Assembly: GCA_019113665.1 (NCBI GenBank) | Contig: DXGW01000111.1 | Span: forward strand, 1 to 8,230 | Reading direction: 5' to 3' | Source of the DNA: Candidatus Alistipes excrementipullorum | Lineage (GTDB): Bacteria; Bacteroidota; Bacteroidia; Bacteroidales; Rikenellaceae | DNA length: 8,230 bases | Shown: piece by piece, positions 1 to 5,137 of the stretch | How positions within the stretch are numbered: position 1 is the stretch's first letter | Layout of the letters: each line of letters begins with the position of its first letter | Program-made: the position numbers and the translations under genes | The notes under the pieces: generated by a model | Database searches by the model: none | What the model was told of the DNA's origin: nothing | The model's input: the letters and a program-made list of their open reading frames with translations, nothing else

Positions 1-1563
1 TATCGCCACAAGCGCAACTTCCGGCAGGTCGAGTCCCTCGCGCAGCAGGTTGACGCCTATAAGCACGTCGAACATTCCGGCATGCAGGTCCTCGAGAATC
101 TGCACGCGTTCGAGCGTGTCGATGTCCGAATGTATATAGCGGTTGCGCACGCCTACGCGGTCGAGGTATTTCGACAGCTCTTCGGCCATGCGTTTGGTTA
201 TGGTTGTGACGAGGATCTTGTCGTCGTTGTTTGCGCGTTTCTCGATCTCTTCGAGCAGGTCGTCTATCTGGTTGAGCGTTACACGAACCTCAAGCGGCGG
301 GTCGACGAGGCCCGTCGGGCGTATCAACTGCTCGACAACCACGCCTTCGCTCTTTATGAGTTCGTAGTCGGCAGGTGTGGCGCTTACGTATATGGCGGTG
401 CCCATGAGCTGCTCGAACTCCTCGAAACGCAACGGGCGGTTGTCCTTGGCTGCGGGAAGGCGGAAGCCGTATTCCACGAGATTCTCCTTGCGTGCGCGGT
501 CGCCTCCGTACATTGCCCTTACCTGCGGTATCGTCACGTGGCTCTCGTCTATTACCATCAGATAGTCCTTCGGGAAGAAGTCGAGCAGACAGAACGGGCG
601 TGTGCCTTCGGCGCGTCCGTCGAAATAGCGCGAATAGTTCTCGATGCCGGAGCAGTATCCGAGCTCCTTGATCATTTCGAGATCGTACTCGACGCGCTGT
701 TTCAGGCGCTGCGCCTCGGTAGGACGGCCTTCACGCTCGAAAAACTCGATCTGCTTGCCCAGATCGAGGTATATCTGCTGGACGGCCGAATTGATGCGCT
801 CCTTTGTCGTCACGAAGAGGTTCGCGGGGTAGAGCGTAAGCGATTCGAGGGTCTGCAGGCGTTGTCCCGTTACCGGGTCGATGGTCTGTATCGCCTCGAT
901 TTCGTCGTCGAAGAACATTATGCGGAAGCACTGGTTGCCGAACTCACCGAATGCGGCCATTATGTCGACGGTGTCGCCGTTGACACGGAACGTCGCCGGT
1001 GTCAGGTCCCGTTCGGTACGCGTGTAAAGCGCCTCGACGAGCTTGTACAGGAAATGCTTGTAGCTTACGACGTCGCCGACCTTGACGGTTATCGATGTGG
1101 CATGGAAGTCGTCGGGGTTGCCGCAGCCGTAGAGGCACGACACGCTCGAAACGACCACCACGTCCCTGCGCCCCGAGAGCAGGGTGGCGACGGTACTCAG
1201 CCTCATCTTCTCGATCTCGTCGTTTATCGAGAGGTCTTTCTCTATATATGTATCGGTCGACGGCAGGTATGCCTCGGGCTGGTAGTAGTCGTAGTAGGAG
1301 ACGAAGTATTCGACGGCATTGTCCGGAAAGAAGTTCTTGAACTCTCCGTACAGCTGTGCCGCCAGTGTCTTGTTGTGGCTCAATACGAGTGTCGGGCGTT
1401 CGAGTTGCGCTATGACGTTGGCGACGGTAAAGGTCTTGCCCGAACCGGTTACGCCGAGGAGCGTATTGTGGTCCGAACCTCCCTTTATCGCGCGGACAAG
1501 TTCCGCAATAGCCTCGGGCTGGTCGCCCGTGGGCTTGTAATCCGAAACGAGTTTGAATCCCAT
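1..1563 (-). CDS. uvrB: UvrABC excinuclease subunit B, 3' part outside the window
   Basis: UvrB is the damage-verification helicase-like subunit of nucleotide excision repair. It is loaded by UvrA and recruits UvrC for incision. I translated the complementary strand: it opens MGFKLVSDYKPTGDQPEAIA, a typical UvrB N-terminus, so the ATG at 1561-1563 is secure. Visible motifs are Walker A GVTGSGKT (residues 37-44), the beta-hairpin region YFVSYYDYYQPEAYLP (about 86-101), the Walker B/DEAD-type IDESH (338-342), YVSATP (about 392-397) and the C-terminal helicase motif VNLLREGLDLPEVA near the window edge. There are 521 codons here; the family is usually about 660-690 residues, so the end of helicase domain 2 and the UvrC-binding UVR motif lie beyond position 1. 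No internal stop or frameshift is seen. It is divergent from dnaG and has its own promoter box. Some UvrB genes are SOS-regulated, but I cannot identify a LexA site here. Confidence 0.97.
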   Translation of the reverse strand, partial: MGFKLVSDYKPTGDQPEAIAELVRAIKGGSDHNTLLGVTGSGKTFTVANVIAQLERPTLVLSHNKTLAAQLYGEFKNFFPDNAVEYFVSYYDYYQPEAYLPSTDTYIEKDLSINDEIEKMRLSTVATLLSGRRDVVVVSSVSCLYGCGNPDDFHATSITVKVGDVVSYKHFLYKLVEALYTRTERDLTPATFRVNGDTVDIMAAFGEFGNQCFRIMFFDDEIEAIQTIDPVTGQRLQTLESLTLYPANLFVTTKERINSAVQQIYLDLGKQIEFFEREGRPTEAQRLKQRVEYDLEMIKELGYCSGIENYSRYFDGRAEGTRPFCLLDFFPKDYLMVIDESHVTIPQVRAMYGGDRARKENLVEYGFRLPAAKDNRPLRFEEFEQLMGTAIYVSATPADYELIKSEGVVVEQLIRPTGLVDPPLEVRVTLNQIDDLLEEIEKRANNDDKILVTTITKRMAEELSKYLDRVGVRNRYIHSDIDTLERVQILEDLHAGMFDVLIGVNLLREGLDLPEVALVAI

Positions 1564-1569
1564 AGTGCG

Positions 1570-1577
1570 CAAATTTA
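1570..1577 (-). promoter_or_regulatory. Candidate -7 box of the uvrB promoter
   Basis: Read on the minus strand this is TAAATTTG, an exact match to the Bacteroidota sigma-ABfr -7 consensus TAnnTTTG. Only six bases (GCGCAC followed by T) separate it from the uvrB ATG, so transcription should begin within a few bases of the start codon. No clear TTG-type -33 box is seen about 20 bp upstream; the region there is A/T-rich. Known: the consensus. Seen: the match and spacing. Inferred: that it is active. Confidence 0.6.
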
Positions 1578-1658
1578 CATAAAAAATCGCTATGTGTACA
1601 TAAATCTTCCGTTATTAGATGGCGGCGGCGACACGGTCCAACATACGGAAATATTCAC

Positions 1659-1666
1659 TATCTTTG
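1659..1666 (+). promoter_or_regulatory. Candidate -7 box of the dnaG promoter
   Basis: TATCTTTG matches the Bacteroidota -7 consensus TAnnTTTG exactly. Five bases (TCCTC) lie between it and the dnaG ATG, which predicts an mRNA with essentially no 5' leader. No convincing -33 TTG is present at the expected distance. The same octamer occurs at the smpB promoter, which supports its being functional. Confidence 0.6.
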
Positions 1667-1671
1667 TCCTC

Positions 1672-3648
1672 ATGATTGACAGGGCCACCATAGACCGGAT
1701 ATATGCCGCCGCCGACATCGTCGACGTCATCAGCGATTATGTCACGCTCAAGAAGAAGGGCGTGAACTATCAGGCCTGCTGCCCTTTCCATAACGAGAAG
1801 ACCCCGTCGTTCGTGGTCTCGCCGTCGAAGGGCGTATTCAAGTGCTTCGGCTGCGGCAAGGGCGGCAATGCCGTCACCTTCGTAATGGAACATGAAGGTG
1901 TCACCTACCCCGAAGCCCTGAAGATCGTAGCCAAAAAGTACGGCATCGAGGTAAAGGAGAAGGAACTTACGCCCGAAGAGCTTCAGCGCAACGACAACCG
2001 TGAAAGCATGTTCGCCCTTAACGGGTGGGCTGCCGACTACTTCACGAATTACCTGCACCGCACCGACGAAGGCCGGAGTGTCGGCATGTCGTATTTCCGC
2101 GAGAAGCGCGGGTTTACCGATGCCACGATCCAGAAGTTCGCGTTGGGATTTTGCCCGGCGAAGGGCGATACGTTCTCACGTGAGGCACTGGCTGCCGGAT
2201 ACAAGGAGGAGTTCCTGCTCTCGACAGGACTGTCGCTGAAACGCGAAAGCGACGGCACGCTCTATGACCGTTTCCGCGACAGGGTCATCTTCCCGGTGCA
2301 CAACATATCAGGCCGTATAGTCGCATTCGGAGGCCGTACGCTGCGTACGGACAAGAGCGTGGCCAAGTACCAGAACTCGCCCGAAAGCGAAATATACAGC
2401 AAGAAGAACGAACTCTACGGTCTCTATTTTGCCAAGAAGGCCATACAGCAGCAGGAGTTCGCCATCATGGTCGAGGGATATACCGATGTCATATCGATGC
2501 ACCAGGCCGGTGTCGAGAATGTGGTGTCGTCGTCGGGTACGTCGCTTACGACTGAACAGATACGTCTGCTCAGCCGCTTTACGCGTAACATTACGGTTAT
2601 TTACGACGGCGATTCGGCGGGTATCCATGCCTCCCTGCGCGGTATAGACATGATTCTGCGCGAAGGCATGAACGTGCGCGTCGTGCTGCTGCCCGAACCC
2701 GAGGATCCCGATTCGTTTGCCCGCAGCCATACGGCAACGGAGGTGCAGGAGTACATACGCGCCAACGAGGAGGACTTCCTTACGTTCAAGGCCAAATTGC
2801 TGTTGAACGATGCCGGCAAGGATCCGATCAAGCGTGCCGAACTGATAGCCGACATGGTCCAGTCGATAGCGCAGATACCCGATACCATACAGCGTTCGGT
2901 CTATATCAAGGAGTGCGCCCGCATAATGGATATGGACGAGAGCGTCCTTGTCGGTGAGGTTGCGCGCAAGCGCATGCTGTCGACCGGAGACCGCGAAGCC
3001 GAGGAGTTCGTCCGCCGGCAGCAGACGCTGATGCGCCGTGAGGCGCAGACGCAGACTGCCCCCGCGACGGCAAAGGGTGTCGTCGCCGGCAGCAGCATCG
3101 AGGCCCTTGAGCGCGAACTGGTAAAATACCTGCTCAAGTACGGCCACCGTACATTCGAGTTCAAGGAGGGACGCGAATATGTGACGATGAATGTTGCTGC
3201 CGAGATATTCCGTGACCTCGATGCCGACGGACTGCATTTCGAGAACAAGGCCTATGACGAGATTCTCGATCTGTACCGCAAATTGTGGCAGGAGACCGGC
3301 GAAGGCGTTGAAGTGCCGGTCCACAACTTCATTAACCATGCCGACCCGCAGGTCTGCAATGCGGCCGTGGACATACTGACCTCCGATGACAATTATGTCC
3401 CCAGCGAGATATGGCGCAAAAAGGACGTCCATGTCGAGAGCGACGAGGAGATTCTTGCAACAGGTGTCCCCAAGGCCATAACACTATACAAGTCCAAGAT
3501 CATCGAACGTATCATTACGGAGCAGAAGGCCAAACTCTCCGACCCGAATATTGACGACAGCCAGCTCGCCGAGATAACCATGTACCTCTCCAGACTGAAC
3601 AAGGCCAAGGTGCAGTTGTCCAAGAAGTTGCAGCGTCTGATTCTGTAA
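1672..3648 (+). CDS. dnaG: DNA primase DnaG
   Basis: DnaG synthesises the RNA primers for chromosome replication in association with the replicative helicase. The protein is 658 residues, in the normal range. The N-terminal CHC2 zinc ribbon has ligands C37, H40, C58 and C61 (CX2H-X17-CX2C). The RNA polymerase core contains the conserved KYQNSPES (232-239). The TOPRIM domain has E268 in VEGYTDV, YDGDSAG (311-317) with D312 and D314, and EDPDSF (344-349) as the further acidic motif. A linker rich in Gln, Thr and Ala (about 465-485) leads to a helical C-terminal part expected to contact DnaB. The start MIDRATIDRI at 1672 is typical of Bacteroidota primases. The frame stays open upstream as far as 82, but that part is antisense to uvrB and not primase-like, so it is excluded. 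There is no obvious rpsU-dnaG-rpoD macromolecular-synthesis operon here; the gene stands alone between uvrB and smpB. Confidence 0.97.
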   Translation: MIDRATIDRIYAAADIVDVISDYVTLKKKGVNYQACCPFHNEKTPSFVVSPSKGVFKCFGCGKGGNAVTFVMEHEGVTYPEALKIVAKKYGIEVKEKELTPEELQRNDNRESMFALNGWAADYFTNYLHRTDEGRSVGMSYFREKRGFTDATIQKFALGFCPAKGDTFSREALAAGYKEEFLLSTGLSLKRESDGTLYDRFRDRVIFPVHNISGRIVAFGGRTLRTDKSVAKYQNSPESEIYSKKNELYGLYFAKKAIQQQEFAIMVEGYTDVISMHQAGVENVVSSSGTSLTTEQIRLLSRFTRNITVIYDGDSAGIHASLRGIDMILREGMNVRVVLLPEPEDPDSFARSHTATEVQEYIRANEEDFLTFKAKLLLNDAGKDPIKRAELIADMVQSIAQIPDTIQRSVYIKECARIMDMDESVLVGEVARKRMLSTGDREAEEFVRRQQTLMRREAQTQTAPATAKGVVAGSSIEALERELVKYLLKYGHRTFEFKEGREYVTMNVAAEIFRDLDADGLHFENKAYDEILDLYRKLWQETGEGVEVPVHNFINHADPQVCNAAVDILTSDDNYVPSEIWRKKDVHVESDEEILATGVPKAITLYKSKIIERIITEQKAKLSDPNIDDSQLAEITMYLSRLNKAKVQLSKKLQRLIL

Positions 3649-3659
3649 TTTGGTAAAAA

Positions 3660-3778
3660 GGGAGAGCCGGAGTCGTACACGCATCACTGCGCATACCGTG
3701 TGCAAACAGAAAATAAACAGAAAGATGTGTAAAACATATCAAAGATAAAAGAATTAGTTATCTTATCCGGCTCTACCC
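3660..3778 (+). other. Structured intergenic element: long-range stem enclosing three hairpins (possible ncRNA or 3'UTR structure)
   Basis: An outer stem pairs GGGAGAGCCGGA (3660-3671) with TCCGGCTCTACCC (3766-3778): 12 base pairs with one bulged A (3775). Inside are three hairpins. P2 is 3675-3681 with 3697-3703 (7 bp, one G-T). P3 is 3724-3730 with 3734-3740 (7 bp, one G-T, AAA loop). P4 is 3742-3748 with 3758-3764 (7 bp, 9-nt loop). P3, P4 and the closing stem are separated by single bases, so they could stack. An A-rich linker (3704-3723) holds two copies of AAACAGAAA. The two G-T pairs become A-C mismatches on the other strand, so the plus-strand RNA folds better. It begins 11 bases after the dnaG stop and ends before the smpB promoter. 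I recognise no tRNA, 5S, tmRNA, 6S or riboswitch signature. No T-run follows the closing stem on the plus strand, so it is not a simple terminator. It was found by eye, with no covariation evidence. Confidence 0.4.
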
Positions 3779-3874
3779 GCATGAATGTTGAACAAATCGT
3801 GTGCCGAACATCTCATACGGGCGCATGCAATCTCCATTCGGCCGGAATTTTTTTCTCGAACCGCGAAAAATACG

Positions 3875-3882
3875 TATCTTTG
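3875..3882 (+). promoter_or_regulatory. Candidate -7 box of the smpB-tsaB operon promoter
   Basis: TATCTTTG matches the Bacteroidota -7 consensus TAnnTTTG. A T-rich tract (3848-3854) lies about 20 bases upstream, where a -33 element is expected, though it is not a strict TTG. Initiation a few bases downstream would give a leader of about 20-24 nt before the smpB ATG at 3910. It lies inside the in-frame 5' extension of smpB and so argues against the upstream ATG at 3781. Confidence 0.65.
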
Positions 3883-3909
3883 CACTTCGGCAATGTCCGA
3901 AACATTAAT

Positions 3910-4371
3910 ATGTCCGATAACAAGAAGATAAACATACGCAACAAACGGGCGACGTTCGATTACGAGATACTCGAGGAGTATGTCGCCGGCATCGTGCTTG
4001 TCGGTACCGAGATCAAGTCGTTGCGTTCGGGAAAGGCTTCCATGGTTGACAGTTACTGCTATTTCGACAAGGGTGAGCTGTGGTTGCGCGGTCTCAACAT
4101 AGCCGAGTACGGTTGGGGAACGTGCAACAACCATGCGCCCAAACGTGATCGCAAGTTGCTGCTTAACCGCAAGGAGCTGTCGAAACTCGAACGTTCGTTG
4201 CAGGACAAGGGCCTGACGGTTGTCGGTCTGCGCATATTCATCAACGAACGCGGACTGGCGAAAGTGGCGATAGGTCTTGCCCGTGGCCGCAAGTCGTATG
4301 ACAAGCGCGAATATCTCAAGGCCAACGATGCGCGCCGCGAGATGGATAAGGCAATGAAGAACTGTAAATGA
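3910..4371 (+). CDS. smpB: SsrA (tmRNA)-binding protein SmpB
   Basis: SmpB binds the tRNA-like end of tmRNA and delivers it to stalled ribosomes for trans-translation. The 153-residue product is a normal length. It shows the OB-fold family motifs: NKRATFDYEI (11-20), GTEIKSLRSGKAS (32-44) with conserved E34, and the C-terminal GRKSYDKREYLK (126-137) followed by a basic tail expected to enter the mRNA channel. The position equivalent to E. coli H136 is Tyr130 (SYDKR), a common variant. The chosen start gives MSDNKKINIRNKRA. An in-frame ATG at 3781 would add 43 residues with no resemblance to SmpB, and it lies upstream of the promoter box, so it is rejected. The stop TGA (4369-4371) is one base from the tsaB ATG, which suggests cotranscription and translational coupling. 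No ssrA gene was recognised in the window. Confidence 0.96.
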   Translation: MSDNKKINIRNKRATFDYEILEEYVAGIVLVGTEIKSLRSGKASMVDSYCYFDKGELWLRGLNIAEYGWGTCNNHAPKRDRKLLLNRKELSKLERSLQDKGLTVVGLRIFINERGLAKVAIGLARGRKSYDKREYLKANDARREMDKAMKNCK

Positions 4372-4372
4372 T

Positions 4373-5077
4373 ATGGCACTGATTCTATGTATAGAGACCG
4401 GGACCGACATATGCTCGGTCGGTCTGGCACGCGACGGAGAGATCGTATCGTTGCGTGAGAGCGACGAAGGTCGTGATCATGCGAGCAAGGTCGGCGTATT
4501 CGTCGATGAACTTTTCCGGCAGACGGGGATTACTCCCGACGAGATCGATGCCGTGGCCGTAGGCAAGGGCCCGGGATCTTATACCGGCTTGCGCATAGGC
4601 GTGTCGTTCGCCAAAGGATTGTGCTATGGAACCGGCAAGCCGCTTATTGCGGTCGGTTCGCTCGATGCACTCATGGAGGTTGCCCGCGAGGATTACGAGG
4701 CCGGAATCATCGATGTGCCCGACTGGGGAACGGCCAAATTGTGCCCTATGGTAGATGCCAGACGTATGGAGGTGTATGCTCAGATTTTCGATACGGAAGG
4801 CAATCCGTTGACCGAGGTTGCCGCCGAGGTTGTCGATGATCATAGCTTTGCCGTATGGCGCAAGGAGGGACGTCTCGTGATTTTCGGTAACGGGGCCGTC
4901 AAGTGCGCTGAAGTACTCCCCGATGTCACTTTCGTTGATGTCGTGCCTTCCGTACGGGGCATGGCGCCTCTTGCGCAGAAAGCTTTCGATCGCGGGGAAT
5001 TTGCCGATGTGGCATATTTCGAGCCATTTTATCTCAAGGATTTTGTGGTTACGACCAGCAAGAAGAAACTCTTCTGA
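4373..5077 (+). CDS. tsaB: tRNA threonylcarbamoyladenosine biosynthesis protein TsaB (YeaZ family)
   Basis: TsaB is the scaffold/dimerisation partner of TsaD. With TsaE it transfers the threonylcarbamoyl group to A37 of ANN-decoding tRNAs (t6A). The 234-residue product has the ASKHA-fold N-terminus MALILCIETGTDICSVGL and the family signature AVGKGPGSYTGLRIGVSFAK (62-81). It ends with the frequent YLKDF motif (222-226) and a basic tail. As is usual for TsaB, it looks like a degenerate relative of TsaD, without that protein's metal-binding His motif. It begins one base after the smpB stop with no strong Shine-Dalgarno sequence, so translation probably depends on ribosomes finishing smpB. The strong terminator 13 bases downstream makes it the last gene of the operon. 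The smpB-tsaB pairing is a plausible local arrangement of two translation-quality genes, not a known complex. Confidence 0.95.
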   Translation: MALILCIETGTDICSVGLARDGEIVSLRESDEGRDHASKVGVFVDELFRQTGITPDEIDAVAVGKGPGSYTGLRIGVSFAKGLCYGTGKPLIAVGSLDALMEVAREDYEAGIIDVPDWGTAKLCPMVDARRMEVYAQIFDTEGNPLTEVAAEVVDDHSFAVWRKEGRLVIFGNGAVKCAEVLPDVTFVDVVPSVRGMAPLAQKAFDRGEFADVAYFEPFYLKDFVVTTSKKKLF

Positions 5078-5090
5078 AACATATGCAGAT

Positions 5091-5126
5091 AAAAAAAGGG
5101 GAGCGGTTCAACCGCTCCCCTTTTTT
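5091..5126. terminator. Bidirectional Rho-independent terminator
   Basis: A GC-rich stem GGGGAGCGG (5098-5106) pairs perfectly with CCGCTCCCC (5112-5120) around TTCAA. It is flanked by seven A's (5091-5097) and six T's (5121-5126), giving a 3' U-tract on either strand. It sits between the tsaB stop (5077) and the convergent lipoprotein stop (5138), so it can end both transcripts. Confidence 0.93.
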
Positions 5127-5137
5127 GTGAGGTTTTG

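Noticed and set aside
2308..3432. Open frame of 374 codons on the minus strand antisense to dnaG
   Set aside because: It is wholly inside the well-conserved primase gene, has no recognisable domain or promoter, and similar long antisense frames occur opposite uvrB and the lipoprotein gene. Codon bias is the simplest explanation.
3660..3778. The structured element read as a degenerate tRNA, 5S rRNA or tmRNA
   Set aside because: There is no T-loop GGTTCGA-type sequence, no anticodon arm, no CCA end and no tag reading frame, and the interior is too A-rich. The cloverleaf-like look rests only on having three hairpins.
3660..3778. The structured element read as a MITE with terminal inverted repeats
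   Set aside because: The arms could be 12-13 bp terminal repeats, but the flanking bases (TAAAAA left, GCATGA right) show no target-site duplication. A second copy elsewhere in the genome would reopen this.
3836..3853. ATTCGGCCGGAAT followed by a T-run as a terminator upstream of smpB
   Set aside because: The hairpin has only about four pairs around a 5-nt loop, and the T-run lies where the smpB -33 region is expected.
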